Source: Avena insularis
Lineage: Eukaryota; Streptophyta; Magnoliopsida; Poales; Poaceae
Assembly (NCBI GenBank): GCA_023614405.1
Contig: CM042696.1
Location: 335,845,211-335,909,210 of the forward strand
Reading direction: 5' to 3'
DNA length: 64,000 nt
Positions 35,001-47,235 of this stretch are shown here, piece after piece. The notes below the pieces were generated by a model. The model worked only from the letters and a program-made list of their open reading frames with translations, had not been told where the DNA came from and made no database searches. The translations under genes and the position numbers were made by a program. Within the stretch, counting starts at the first letter, position 1, and every line of letters begins with the position of its first letter.

Positions 35001-36471
35001 TGCCGAGGTGTGCTGAGATTCGGCGCGGCCGTGGAGCTCTCCTGGATGGGGCTCAAGGGGTGAGCATCTTCATGGTGGGAGGAAGGTGGATCTTCCCAGA
35101 TAGGTGAGGCTATGCTGGAGCCGCTCTTGGAGATGTCCTTGGGGGACCTGCCAAGTCAGACAGAAAACAGATATCAAGTTAGAACAAAAAGAGAGAAACA
35201 GGATATACATGTTAAAAGATAAAAACTAATCGAAGAACAAGGAAAGGAAGAAGATCTTACTCGGACGCGGTAGGTGGTTCCTTGGGCTTCGGGGCTCTCC
35301 GGGCGGTGACCTTAGTCGGAGGTTTGCTGGCGGCCTTATCGCCAGATTTCTTCTATCTTTTCTTTGTCCGGGGTGGCTCAGAAGAAGGAGCCGAGGTAGT
35401 AGCTCGTTTCTTTGCCAGGAAAGGTGCTGGCTCGCCCACGGCAAGAGGTGGATCAATGTGGACCTGAATGGCCGGGTTAGCAGGAGTCGAATCAACTAGA
35501 AAAGCATATGAGATAGGCACATGGTCGTATACCTCCAAGATCACAATATCAGGGTCTTCATCATCATCCGGCCAATCCCGTAAAACAGAAGCCTTACTAG
35601 AGGATCATTTGGGGCTAGAGTCCGGAGTAGGCAAAAAGGCCTCGCAATCCGGCTCCTCCGTTTCCGAGGTATCTCGGTCCTTCCCCCACGTAATGTGCGG
35701 CTCTGGACCATCCTCAATCGTCTGCTAAAGAAACATCTAAAAGGAATATTGCAAAAGGATCAAGTAAATGGTATGGTCCGACATAAAACATAACTCGGAA
35801 AAGGGGTTGAATAAGAAATATACCATGGGAGTTGGCCTATCTCGGCTAAAGTGCTCATACCCCCACTCCCATTCTTCAGTCATGTCCGGGGTGAAAATAG
35901 CCTTGATCCGGCAGAAGATCTGAGTGTTGTTAAGCTCGAAGGATGAATTTCAGTTGGGTTCGAGATGCCTGCTCATATGGTAAAGCTTGTGCGTGCGGTG
36001 CTGTAGCGGGAGATTCTGCTGCGGATGAAAGTGATAATTATATCCTTGCCGCATAACCCCAACAGAATCAGCTCCTTGATGCGTTTCTCCACGAAGTTCA
36101 CCAAGGTGCCGGACTTCCTTAGGATCCGGCCCCATAAGGTCCTATCAGGGACGCCGAGAGAGAAAGGAGGAAACCGAATCTTGTAATCTGAAGTATCGTT
36201 CTTCAGATAGAAGAATGTATTGGGCCATCCCTTGCAGGACTCCAAGCTGGTGACTCAGGAAAAGACAGAGTTCTTCCGAGGTGAGACGGAAGCCGCCCCG
36301 CACTGAGTCAGAGATTTGTCAGCAGGGGCAAGCTCCTTATCCGGAACAACAATGGCCCTAAAGCCAAAGAATTTGTACAAGATGTGAACTATGGGCTAGA
36401 GGCTGAGGTACCCCTCAACCCCGGAAGCGAGAGAAGAAAGAGAAGTTATGGCATTATCTATAAGATGGTGG
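32059..36471 (-). pseudogene. Antisense gene of gypsy-1, central and C-terminal exons
   Basis: Reading the minus strand from 36471: a domain with ESCKGWPNTFFYLKNDTSDY (about 36245-36180), of the 'putative gypsy-type transposon' class (PF04195-like, Transposase_28). Then a basic and Ser/Pro-rich region (35500-34450), exons with YSSLSEYADNWNNAEYVKV (about 34330), and a coiled coil rich in KKDDEIAQL (33180-33030) and TLEKSQDMLKDA (about 32950). The end is acidic, near VVDDAYVEDGSDGEEQEVSD, with a TGA at 32061-32059. Likely GT/AG introns are at about 34190-33536, 33430-33360 and 33293-33245. Scattered TAG stops. The N-terminal exon is at 52467-52112, split off by an insertion. Function unknown; related Tat elements carry such antisense ORFs. 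Confidence 0.72.
33571..34065 (-). repeat. 60-base minisatellite inside an intron of the antisense gene
   Basis: About 8.2 head-to-tail copies of an exactly 60-base unit. Each copy holds TACTCAAGACCCGGGCCAAG, TGGAACTTAACCCGGCTCTA and GGTGAGTGAATATTTGAAG. Copies differ by zero to four bases; the outer ones (from 33571 and to 34065) are most diverged. It lies wholly between predicted splice sites of the minus-strand gene. Confidence 0.95.
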
Positions 36472-36477
36472 GTTGGT

Positions 36478-38106
36478 TGAAGGAAAATTGCCCTGAGAGG
36501 CAATAATAAAGTTGTTATTATGTATTCCTTGTATATGATAGATGTTTATTTTGCATGCTATAATTGTATTGATAGGAAACATCAATACATGTGTGTTTAA
36601 TAAACAGAAGGGTTCCTAGTTATGCCTCTCTTATAGACTAGCTTGTTGATTAACAAGATGATCAAGGTTTCCTGATCATGGACATTGGATGTTGTTAATA
36701 ACAAGGTCACAGCATTTGTGAAATGATGTGATGAACATTCATCTGAAGTATAGCATTACGATCAAGTCATTATGTTTATATTGCTATAACATCATACAAA
36801 GTAGTCTTAGTCCTTAGAGCATGAGATCATGTTAATTGCTAACACCAGAAGAGTATCTTGATAACATCAAACGTCACACCGTAACAGGGTGACCATAAAG
36901 ATGGGTTCAGTGCTATGAAGGTGTTATGTTGAGGCTCATGGATCAAGAGTGGAATTTTTCAATCCCGATGACGGATAGATATACTCTGGGCCCTCTCGGT
37001 GATATCACATTAAGATAGCTTGTAAGCAAGTGATGTGATCACTAGAATGTTATATCACGGGAACGAGAAAAGAGTGCATGTCGGTAATGAGATCAAACTA
37101 GGTATTTGGATACCGATGATCGAATCTCGGACATGTATTATATCATGAGACAAAGGGATTAAATTGCTGACGTTAAAGGTTCTCACGATCACAGAAGTCA
37201 TCGTTGAATATGCAGGAGTCAGTATGGATCTCCGTGTCTCGCTCGATTATTGATCGAGAGGAGTCTCAATCATGTGCATTATTCATGAACCGTAGGGTGA
37301 CACACTTAAGGGTTGCGGACACCATTTAGGAGCACATATGTTCCATAAAAGGTTTGCAAAGCGAGGAATTGTTTCGATAGAAACCGGAATTGTTCGGGTG
37401 AAATTGCGAAAGTGGTTACGCATGTGATATTGAAATGTTGCAAGGGGTTTTATGTGAATGTTTGTTAATTAAAGTAATTAACAAAATTCTGAATAAAATA
37501 AATAAAAGAGTTTTATTAATTGAGAGTTGCATTTAATTTGGTGGAAATTAAATACATGTGAGTGGGATTTTGGGTGGAGGTCATGTTTATGTGAGTGGAG
37601 GTTCACCACATGAATGAAGGAGGGGAGGAGTCCCCCCCTCATGCGCCGGCTATGGGAGGTGAGGGGTCTCCCTCCCTCCTATATAAAGCCCCCCTCTCCC
37701 CTCTCACAAAACACACCTCCTCGTGAAGGATCTCTCTCCCCCTCTAGATATTCCCCCATGGTCTCGGATTAGCGAGATACATGTTCCCGGTGGCATTGCG
37801 TCTGGAAGGAGTTGCTGCTTCCGCTGATTCGCTGGAGCGAGGAGGTGGAGGTTGTCCGGTGGCTTGAACGTGTCTGCGAGGACGGATGCGCTGTTGATTT
37901 GCGGCGCTCGGACTTCCACATGATATTGAGATCGGCAAGCATATGACTACATCAACCATGAGTTCCTACTTGTTAACAAAACTCGTTGTCTTCAAGGGTA
38001 AGTTCTCCATGGATGTATGTCCACCCGTTGCTCTGTATCTAGTAGATAGATCTTGGCGTATAGTTCTCATCGTAGGAAAAAAAAATTCTATGCTGCGGAC
38101 CCAACA
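36478..38106 (+). repeat. 5' LTR of the copia element
   Basis: About 1629 bases, beginning TGAAGGAAAATTGCCC (the first base is uncertain by one or two) and ending GCGGACCCAACA. TATA box TATATAAA at 37680-37687, with transcript start expected near 37715. GC-poor upstream, CT-rich around the TATA. Confidence 0.85.
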
Positions 38107-38107
38107 G

Positions 38108-38120
38108 TGGTATCAGAGCC
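38108..38120 (+). promoter_or_regulatory. Primer binding site, tRNA-iMet type, copia element
   Basis: TGGTATCAGAGCC starts two bases after the LTR. It is the standard initiator tRNA-Met primer site of copia elements and fixes the LTR end. Confidence 0.93.
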
Positions 38121-39166
38121 TGATCTATGCGTAGGTGCTTTGCACGGGTAGTACACATATGTTTATATGTGGGCGATGATGATCATGTTATTGCATCTTC
38201 TATGTATTTTGGATATTGGTGGCATAGTGGGATGAAGCGGCCCGGACCAACCTTACATGTCATCGTACATGAGACCGGTTCCACGACTGACATGCAACTT
38301 GTTTTGCATAAGTGGCTGGCGGGTGTCTGTCTCTCCTACTATAGTCAATATCTGATTTACAACGAGTTGCTAATAACTTGGTTATCCTCGTTGTGATTCA
38401 TGTTCATAGGTAAGACCGGTTCTATCTCCAAAAGCCCTAAGCCACGTAAAACTTACAATTGATAAATTAGAGGCGTCTAGTTTAGATCGTTGCTGGGCTA
38501 GTGTCTTGATATGGTATTGTTGTAAGTAGATGTATGATAGATACTCTTACAACTCACTTAACGTGTAAGTTCCATAGACCTTGGCCTTACACACAAAGGA
38601 ATGATAGAGATCATACCACGATGCAAATGATAGAGATCAAATGCATGGACCGTATCACCTCACTTCACACATTAGATGTTAGCATCTTATATTGCTAGTT
38701 TGGCGCTTTTGGTAACATTATAAGATGATCCCTCATTTAGATATCAAGATAAAATGTGTTCTTCCTTAAGTATGCACCGTTTTGTGGATCGTGTTTTGAG
38801 GCATCACGTGATGATCGGGTGTTCTCGACTCTACACTTTCATACAACGGGTGTAAGACAGTTTTACACACGTGAATACTAAGGTTCTTACTTGACGAGCC
38901 TAGCATGTACAGACGTGGCCTCGGAACACGGACCAAAAGGTTAAGCATGAGTCATATAGTTGATATGATGCCCATATAGATGCTCGCCTTTGAAGCTACA
39001 CCGACTCACGTGATGATCGGACTTGGTGTAGTGGATTTGGTTCATGTAATCACCAAAAGGACACGAGGGATGTCGTTTTTGAGTGAGAGTTCATTAGTAA
39101 TTTGGATTAGTTGAACTCAATCTATCATAAACTTAGTCTAAATATATTTTACAAATTCTGTTGTAG

Positions 39167-40117
39167 ATGGCACCACATGCTTTTAATTTCAATGTGTTCA
39201 TGGAGAAAGAGAAGCTTGCTGCGAATGGTAGCAACTTCACCAACTAGGCTATGAATTTGAGGATTCTCCTCACTACTGCACAAAAGCAATATGTGCTAGA
39301 GGCGCCGCTAGGCCCCCCACCAGCTCCTGATGCCCCTGACGAGGAAAAGAACATCTATATAACTCGTCAGGAGGACCACAACTTAGTTCATTGCGGCATA
39401 CTGTATGGGCTAGAGCCAAAACTTCGAAAACATTTCGAAAACGGCAATGCCTTTGATACCATGGGAGAATTGAAAATGATTTTCGATACCCATGCTGCCG
39501 TAGAGAGTTATAATGCTTCTGAAAAGTTCTTTAGCTGCATGATGGAAGAGAACAGCTCTGTTAGTGAGCATGTACTCAAAATGTCTGGGTACGCCGATAA
39601 GCTTGTGTCCTTGGGAATAACGATTCCCATTGACTTAGGCATACATCGTGTTCTCCAATCTCTGCCACCTAGCTACAAGAGCTTCGTGATGAACTATAAT
39701 ATGCAAGGCATGAAGAAGTCTCTTCCCGAGCTTCTGTCAATGCTTAAGACTGCAGAAGTGGAGATTAGGAAAGAACATCAAGTGTTGATGATCAATAAGA
39801 CCATCGGTTTCAAGAAGGACAAGAAAGGCAAGCAGAAGGGAAAGAAGGGCGGCAAATCTGTTGCCGTGCCTGAAAAGAAACCCCGAGCTGGCCCTAAGTC
39901 TGACACCGAGTGCTACTATTGCAAGGGGACTGGCCATTGGAAGCGCAACTGCCCCAAGCATTTGGCGGACAAGAACGCTGGCAAGGCAAACAAAGGTATA
40001 TGTGATATACATGTTATTGATGTGTACTTGACTAGTACTCGCAGTAGCACCTGGGTATTTGATACGGGATCGGTTGCTAATATATGTAACTTCGGTTCTG
40101 GAACAAGCGACAACTAG
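39167..40117 (+). pseudogene. gag: Copia gag with CCHC knuckle, running into protease
   Basis: The likely start is the ATG at 39167 (MAPHAFNFNVFMEKEKLAAN). Codon 27 is TAG (39245), and the frame reopens to 40117. The capsid region has HCGILYGLEPKLRKHFENGN and MSGYADKLVSLGI, then a basic run (KKDKKGKQKGKKGGK). The zinc knuckle CYYCKGTGHWKRNCP (39911-39955) has the full CX2CX4HX4C pattern. The protease active site WVFDTGSVANIC follows in frame (Asp codon at 40061). A TAG at 40117 and a frameshift separate it from the rest of pol. Gag packages the RNA. The premature stop and others show this copy is dead. Confidence 0.88.
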
Positions 40118-40134
40118 CAAGGGATGAGGTCACG

Positions 40135-41040
40135 ATGCGAATTGACAATGGATCAAGAGTTGATGTGATCGCCGTCGGAACGCTGCCTCTCCATATGCCG
40201 TCGGGATTAGTTATAAACCTGAATAATTATTATTTGGTGCCTGCACTGAGCATGAACATTGTATCCGGATCATGTTTGATGCAAAGTGGTTATTCGTTTA
40301 AGTCTGAAAACAATGGTTGTTTGATTTATATGAATAATATCTTTTATGGTCATGCACCTGTGTGGAATGGTTTATTTCTGTTGGATCTCGATAGTAGTAT
40401 TACGCATATTCATAATGTTGATGCTAAAAGGATTAAACTTGATAATGATATATCTGCATATATGTGGCACTGCTGTCTAGGTCATATTGGCGTTAAACGC
40501 ATGAAGAAACTCCATTCTGATGGACTTTTGGAATCACTTGATTTTGAATCATTTGATACATGTGAACCATGCCTTATGGGCAAGATGACTAGAACGCCGT
40601 TTTCCGGTTCAATGGAACAGGCGACAGATTTATTAGAAATCATACATACTGATGTGTGTGGATCAATGAGTGTGTCGGCGCGAGGTGGATATCGTTATTT
40701 TGTTACTTTCACGGATGATTTGAGTAGATACGGGTATATCTATTTGATGAAACATAAGTCTGAAACCTTTGAAAAGTTCACGGAATTTCAGAATGAAGTG
40801 GAAAATCATCGTAACAGAAAGATCAAATTTCTACGGTCCGACCATGGAGGAGAGTATCTTAGATACGAGTTTAGCACACATATGAAAGACTGTGGAATAG
40901 TTTCACAACTCACGCCTGCCGGAACACCATAACGTAATGGTGTGTCAGAACGTCGTAATCGTACTTTATTGGATATGGTTCGATCTATGATGTCTCTGAC
41001 TTGCCTTATCATTTTGGGGTTATGCACTGGAAACCGCTGC
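40135..41040 (+). pseudogene. pol: Copia protease C-terminus and integrase
   Basis: Frame 40135-40932 has the end of protease, then GAG_pre-integrase HHCC (MWHCCLGHIGVKRMKKLH ... CEPCLMGK, about 40465-40590). The integrase core has HTDVCGSM (first Asp at 40651), LRSDHGGEYL (second Asp at 40840) and, after a TAA at 40930 where the family has Gln, RNGVSERRNR (Glu at 40948). All three acidic residues are present. The region after 40960 shifts frame near 41010. Confidence 0.88.
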
Positions 41041-41152
41041 ATTCACTTTAAATAGGGCACCGTCTAAATCCGTTGAAAAGACACCGTATAAATTATGGTT
41101 TGAAAACAAACCTAAGCTGTCATTTCTTAAAGTTTGGGGATGCGATGTTTAT

Positions 41153-42582
41153 GTGAAGAAACTTCAACCGGATAAACTGGAACCCAAAGCGGAAAAATGC
41201 GTCTTCATAGGATACCCTAAGGAAACGATTGGGTATACCTTCTATCACAGATCCGAGGGAAAGGTCTTTGTTGCCAAGAATGGATCCTTTCTTGAGAAGG
41301 AGTTTCTCGCGAAAGGTGTGAGTAGTCGGAAGGTAGAACTCGAAGAGGTTATTGAACCTTCTCTTCATGAAATGGCGAGTAGCGCAGCACCGGAAGTTGT
41401 TTCGAAGTTGACTTCACCTAATGAAGGGAGAGCTAATGATATTGATCATGAAACTCCGAAAGAGGACACTACCGAATCTCGCAGGTCAAGCAGGACACGT
41501 GCAGCTCCTGAACTGTATGGCAATCCTATTGTGAATTTCATGGTTGATGAAATGGATGACCCTGCGACGTATGAAGAAGCGATGATGAGCCCGGATTCCA
41601 ACAAATGGCTAGAAGCCATGAAATCCGAGATCGAATCCATGTATGAGAACCAAGTTTGGAACTTGGTGGACTTACCTCACGATCGAAAGGCCGTTGAGAA
41701 TAAATGGATTTTCAAAAGAAAAACTGATGTTGATGGTAATATAACCATCTATAAGGCTCGACTTGTCGAAAAGGGGTTCGACAAATTCAAGGAGTTGACT
41801 ACGATGAGACATTCTCTCCCGTAGCGATGCTTAAGTCGGTTAGGATTATGTTAGCAATTGCTGCATATTTCGATTATGAAATATGGCAGATGGATGTCAA
41901 AACTGCATTCCTCAATGGTAATATTGAAGAAGAGTTGTATATGATACAACCTAAGGGTTTTGTCGATCCTAAGGATGCTGATAAGGTGTGCAAACTTCAG
42001 CGATCCATCTATGGACTGAAGCAAGCATCCCGGAGTTGGAATCTCCGCTTTGATGAGGTGATCAAAGAGTTTGGATTTGTCCAAACTTATGGAGAGGCTT
42101 GTATTTACAAGAAAGTGAGTGGGAGCAATGTGGCATTTCTGATATTATATGTGGATGACATATTATTGATTGGAAATGATATAGATCTTTTAAACAGTGT
42201 TAAAAGTTATCTAAACGACAAATTTTTCGATGAAAGACCTTGGTGAAGCGTCATATATATTAGGCATTAAAATCTATAGAGATAGATCAAGGCGCCTAAT
42301 TGGGCTATCGCAGAGTACATACCTTGATAAGATATTAAAGAAGTTTAATATGGACGAAAGTAAGAAGAGGTTCTTACCTATGTTGCAAGGCAAGACATTG
42401 AGTAAGACTCAAAGTCCGGCTACGGCGGAAAAAAGAGAGATGATGGATAAGATCCTCTATGCCTCGGCCATATGCTCTATTATGTATGCCATGCTATGTA
42501 CAAGACCGGATGTGGCACATGCTATTAGTTTGACTAGTAGGTACCAATCTGATCCAGGTTCGAAACACTGGATAGCGGTCTT
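41153..42582 (+). pseudogene. pol: Copia integrase C-terminus and reverse transcriptase
   Basis: Starts in the integrase tail (KPKLSFLKVWGCDVYVKKLQ, from about 41108). It passes an acidic linker and enters RT at WLEAMKSEIESMYENQVWNL (about 41610). Landmarks are KWIFKRKTDVDGNI, QMDVKTAFLNGNIEEELYM (about 41891), LQRSIYGLKQASRSWN and the catalytic YVDD at 42148-42159. A frameshift near 41785 with a TAG at 41822, and another at 42240, break it. It ends within RNase H approach sequence (TSRYQSDPGSKHW) where the truncation junction lies. Confidence 0.9.
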
Positions 42583-42798
42583 GTACAAAAGGCGCGAGTC
42601 CGAAGTGGTCTTCGTCGGCCTTCTGGTCGCGGATATAGAACCACTTGTCCCTCCACCCTTGGACGGACGCCATGAGCTTGATGTCGAAGTATGTGACGAA
42701 GGAGTCGACATGGATACCGCGGCCTCCTACATCATAGACTATGGAGCCAGACGACGACTGGCACTTCAGCTTGAATAGACGCTTGAAGAGACTGAAGT
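42583..42798 (-). pseudogene. Gypsy-2 antisense gene, second piece
   Basis: The minus strand reads without a stop through SLFKRLFKLKCQSSSGSIVY, VDSFVTYFDIKLMASVQGWR and DKWFYIRDQKADEDHFGLAP to the copia junction. This is the same conserved domain as in gypsy-1 (there SCKGWPNTFFYLKND), but clearly a different family. It continues the frame at 49864-50298 across the LARD insertion once one copy of GAAGT is removed. Confidence 0.8.
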
Positions 42799-45700
42799 TA
42801 TGGCGTCCGCAAAAACCACTACTAGAAAATCGCTTGGTGTTTTTGTTTTGTGCATCATAATGACTGCATGCTCATATTCATCATGCCACATTGCATGGAA
42901 CATAATTTAAATTATTACATTTAATTGTTTCACTTGTATTTGGTTCTTCATATTTGTATTTGACATTGTATTTGCATTGCTCTATTTCATCGTCCCTCTC
43001 TATTCTATCTCGTGTTGGTGCCATACTTACATGAAACCATAATGTCCAAATTTTATTTACTTGAGTCTTGCTATTCTTATATTGTTAAAATACCCAAATC
43101 GAGTTGGGGAACCATCTTTTGATTCTATTCTGTCTCTACCTTGTGGTCTCGTGCTTGTCCATATGATCTCCTCTCAAAATCTATCATATTTTCTCAAGTG
43201 GGTTTTCCTTTTATTTTTGCCTTGAGGTTTGAACTCATGCCCATTTGATAAGTATGTTGAATCTACTTGATCTTGTTTTTTTTTCATATGGCCACCTTTC
43301 TATTCTATCAATGTGATCATGTGGTTCGAGTTGTTTTCTATCGTGTGTGTATGGGACCCTATAATCCATGCTCACATGATCTTATGTCCTCGCCAACTTA
43401 ATCCTCTATCTATTCTATCTGTGCTCATGCTATCCTTTCTTCCGCCTAAACACCTAATCTTACCTATCCATCCCTCCTACACCATATACACATGCCATCT
43501 TCCTTCTTGTTACGCAAAAACTCCAATTTGGAATTATTCGTTGTTTTATTCTTGCTTCATCATGAAACCATCATGCATATTTTATTTTATTTTCGAGCAC
43601 AAAATTATTTTATTAAACACCATAGTTTGTTTGTTAAAAATATCTGCACGGCCAGTCCCATCCTTTTTCTTATTTTAAATTATAAATAATAATTATCTTC
43701 GGTTCGTTACGTGACCACAAAAGGTTTTGTTATTTTTCTAAAAATAAAAATAGAAAAAAGTCCGTCTAAAATTTTTGTCCAAAACTAGTCCCATCTAGTC
43801 TAGTTTGGACTATATAAATATCCCGTTTTCCTCCTTTCTTCTCAAACCCTTGGCCCAAATTACCACATCTGAGATCTGATTTTTCCTCTCCATCTTCCCC
43901 GCCGCCGGCGTGCTTCTATAGTTTCGCCGCCGACAGCAGCTCCATCACACGCATGCGATCCTTCGGCCGCTATGCTATTTTTTTTTCCTTTGCTTGATCT
44001 ACTCAACGCCCAATTCAAATCCTGCTTGGGTCTCGTGCACTACAGCACCAGCAGATTCCAATTCCTGTAGCTCTGTTGCTTGTCCCTTCACACTCCGTCT
44101 GAAGCCAACTTGCTTCTCTGCTTGCGCGTCTGTGCGTGTTCATGCCTAGTCCAGTCCGTCGACCGGCTCTAGGGAGCCCCACCGCCAAGACCTCTTGGAG
44201 CTCTCCCGTTGCAGGCAGCTACATGCCAACCAGCCTGCCTCGGTGTCCAGCTGCTGCCGTCAAGCATGCCAGAGACGGCAGCCCAACCTCGGGGGCCTCG
44301 TCGTCCCGTTGCCCTGTGCGCCTGCAGAGACACCGTGCGGGCGTGTTCGCGCCTGCCGGACGATTGCAGTCAGGCGTTCAAGGCAGGGGCCTGCCCGCTC
44401 CAATCTAGCCTCGGTGCTCTTCTACCGCCTTCCACCTCGTCAATTTTTGTGCAGCACACCAGGTAGACGCGACCATTAGCGAAACAGCAGTGACTACTTT
44501 CATGTGTGCTCGCTGTTGCCTGTAACCTGTTCGTCAAACCTTCTCAGGAGGTTCGACCGTGATACCTTCTTACCGGCGTCCGTATTTGTGGGAAATATCA
44601 GGACAGTGTCAAACTACTTCTGGCGAACACTACTTCCACTATCTTGTCTACAATCCGAGGTCATTTCTCCGCCTCTCTGATCCAAACCGTGAGATCCCAA
44701 CTCAACCTATATCTATTTATATAGATGCATATAACTTGCATGACATGCTTGCATATATATTTTTATACGGTCTTGGTGGGCTAAATAGCAATTCACCTAA
44801 ATTAAAAATGGAATATGTGGGACTGCAATTTGTCTTGTCCCAGTTACATTTTAATATTGTGTAGCTCACCGATGCCATGTTTTCCTTGTTAATTCAACAT
44901 TAAATTTGCGGGATAGTTAAACAATTTGAACCTTCTATTTAATTGTCGGGACGTCGGTTTCGCTTAATATTGCATAATTGCACCGCATCTGTATCATGCC
45001 ATGTATCATATCATAATCATGCCTGATCTTTTCCCGTTGTATTAAATAGTGCATCCGGTGTTTCTTCTAATGTTTGCTTCTTCGCGAATTAGGCCGATGA
45101 GTGGATGCGAGTATCGATAACTTTTCCGGATATGATCCGTCGGCAGTGTTTCTCAGACGAGCATCTCTTCCCCTTCTACCTATTTTGCATTTATAGTCTT
45201 TATTTCCTCTTGTTGATCTATTGCTATCCGTGTCGCGATGCTTTAGTTTCCGTGCACCAGTTATATCCCGTGCAGCTTCTATATTGCCATGGACACCTCC
45301 TAATACCTGTTGTTTGGTAGATAGCTGGCCTTGCGAGTCGTAGTTGCTTGCTCAGGTGCGATCTCGTGTTGTCGAGTACCACAGTTGTTGGAATGCTGGC
45401 AGATGTTTATGGTGGAGATGATCATGTCTTTAATTACAACTATTAAATTGCTGTGATAACTAATGAAAGTGGCACCGGTGGGCAATTATATGTTATTTGG
45501 TTTTTCATGCCCACTTATGTCCCGTAGGCCCCGAGTATTTGATACCTGTTACTTGACTATTCGCACTATCCATATCCGGGAGAGTCTATGAATCCCCTTT
45601 AGCCAGAGCTTGATTCATTTCTTATTTCTTGGGGCCACAAACTAGTTTGGGGCATTATTACTATCCTGTACTTATGCCATGCTTTACCGCTTTATTTACG

Positions 45701-47041
45701 ATTGTGCGTGGAGCACCTGTACTATTTTGGAACGTGGAATGTTTTCGCGGTATCAACAAGCCCAGTCACACTTTCGGGTTCCCAGTCATTTACAGCCATT
45801 GACACAAACCCTGGGTCCATCTCGGAGCCGGCCAACTTCGTTGCGGGTAGCTTAGTGGGGTGACCCCCTGAAATATTTTATAAATCCTGTGATTGCTTTG
45901 TCGTGAAAGCCTCGTTGTGTTTTGAGTTGGTTTTTCCGAGGTTGACCGTGTGTGTGTGTTGCTATTTGTGCACCTCTGCAGGGTAAATCTTTCTGAAAGC
46001 CGTGTCCGCGGTTATGGACGACTTGGAGCGCAGTATCTCGATCATAGACAAGCATAACTAAAGTAGTGCTATAAATTTGACTTAATAGGTGACTAGTAAT
46101 CAACTTCACTACAATGAAATGGATAATAAAAGTGCCAACAACTGGTGGAACTGGGGTGGATCGTGTCATGTTATACCTGTCTAGTAAGTATCGCAACTCG
46201 AATGGAATGAAATAAAAGTGCCAACAACTGCTGGGTTTAGGATGTCACATGCTAATTGTATCTGATTAGTAAGTACTGCAACTACCACTGAATGGTTAAC
46301 TAAAACTGCCCACTACTTATGTTATCAGGATGACTCATGCTATTTATATCTGATTAGTAAGAGCTTTAACTATAATGGAATGAATAAAACTGCCAACCGT
46401 GTGAGTTCCTCGGTTTTGACTTCCTCATTTGGTATCGAAGGGGAAATGCCAAGATGGGTATGTTTGGTGTTAGTATCAGGTTGGATCCGAATAGGTCTTT
46501 CTTATCCCTCTCTAATAGCCGCCAGATTTACTGAGTCAATATAGGTTGTTTAGTCTTTCTTGCCGCTTGGCTTGATCCACCATACCTATGTAGGCGAGAG
46601 CCAAATTCTAGCCTCGCCGTGTCTTGGCCTCGATCGACGCTCCTCTTTTTCCTTTACCCTTTGTCGGCACCTCTTTTGTTTTAGCAGGTTTGAGATCGAC
46701 GTCGTTAGCAGGGTTATCCTTCCGGCTTGGCCTGGGCAGGGTTATGGACGCCATTGGTTATTCTTTAGGGCTCTTAGCCCCATTTGCATCTTGTCTGTAC
46801 TCGGACGCTATAGCGATTTCAAGGTGATTTGGATCTTTATACTGAATATCGGTATTCTTGACTCATGGAGTCGTGTTGTATATATATCTGTTCTATGGGT
46901 CCCATCCAGGACTGTTGTGTAATGGTATTACTTCGTTTTCCACCCGCACGAAAGTGCCTGGTGGGCGTCCTTGAATCGTTTCTATGCGGGTTTGGCGGAA
47001 AAGGGCTAAAACTTGCATAGGGCCGATTCGAGTGTGTTACA
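42799..47041 (+). repeat. 5' LTR of the LARD-like element
   Basis: 4243 bases. AT-rich U3 up to a TATA box (TATATAAATA, 43811-43820), then a GC-rich leader with CGCCGCCGGCG (about 43900), and a long R/U5 region. Short open frames here (for example 44136-44479) come from GC-rich leader sequence and are not genes. The 5' terminus reads TATGG where TG is expected. Confidence 0.82.
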
Positions 47042-47062
47042 GAGTGATATCAGAGCTCAGCA
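47042..47062 (+). promoter_or_regulatory. Primer binding site and internal stub of the LARD-like element
   Basis: TGATATCAGAGCT (47045-47057) is close to TGGTATCAGAGC, the initiator tRNA-Met site, and directly follows the LTR end at 47041. Only about 170 further internal bases remain before the truncated second LTR. Confidence 0.8.
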
Positions 47063-47235
47063 GTTGCGATACCCCACTGGTCCAGCCTCTAGGTTAACCT
47101 CGCTAACAACCGATTTAGTGCGTCAAAACTATTTTTGCAAAATCGGTTGGATATATCTGATTAGGTCTGTTTTTACTCTTTACCCCTATGCTATTCTCCT
47201 CTTACCTTCGTGTGTTTTGAATCTACTTTTATCTT

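Larger units (their letters stand above)
36477..42582 (+). mobile_element. BARE/Angela-type copia element, 3' truncated
   Basis: 5' LTR, primer site, gag, protease, integrase and RT in copia order, then an abrupt switch at about 42582 into minus-strand gypsy-2 sequence. RNase H C-terminus, polypurine tract and 3' LTR are gone. The LTR start resembles Triticeae BARE/Angela/WIS LTRs (GCCCT.AGAGGCAATAATAAA). It is diverged from the common Angela sequence as I recall it, so the exact family is open. Confidence 0.85.

Noticed and set aside
42817..42829. CACTACTAGAAAA, the typical terminus of CACTA DNA transposons
   Set aside because: It lies 18 bases inside the LARD-like LTR whose ends are fixed by GAAGT and by frame restoration. 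No matching inverted end or three-base duplication is found.
44136..44479. Overlapping + strand frames of 85-94 residues
   Set aside because: They lie downstream of the TATA in the GC-rich leader of the LARD LTR, and three frames are open at once. Part of the sequence (44430 on) recurs in the 3' LTR.
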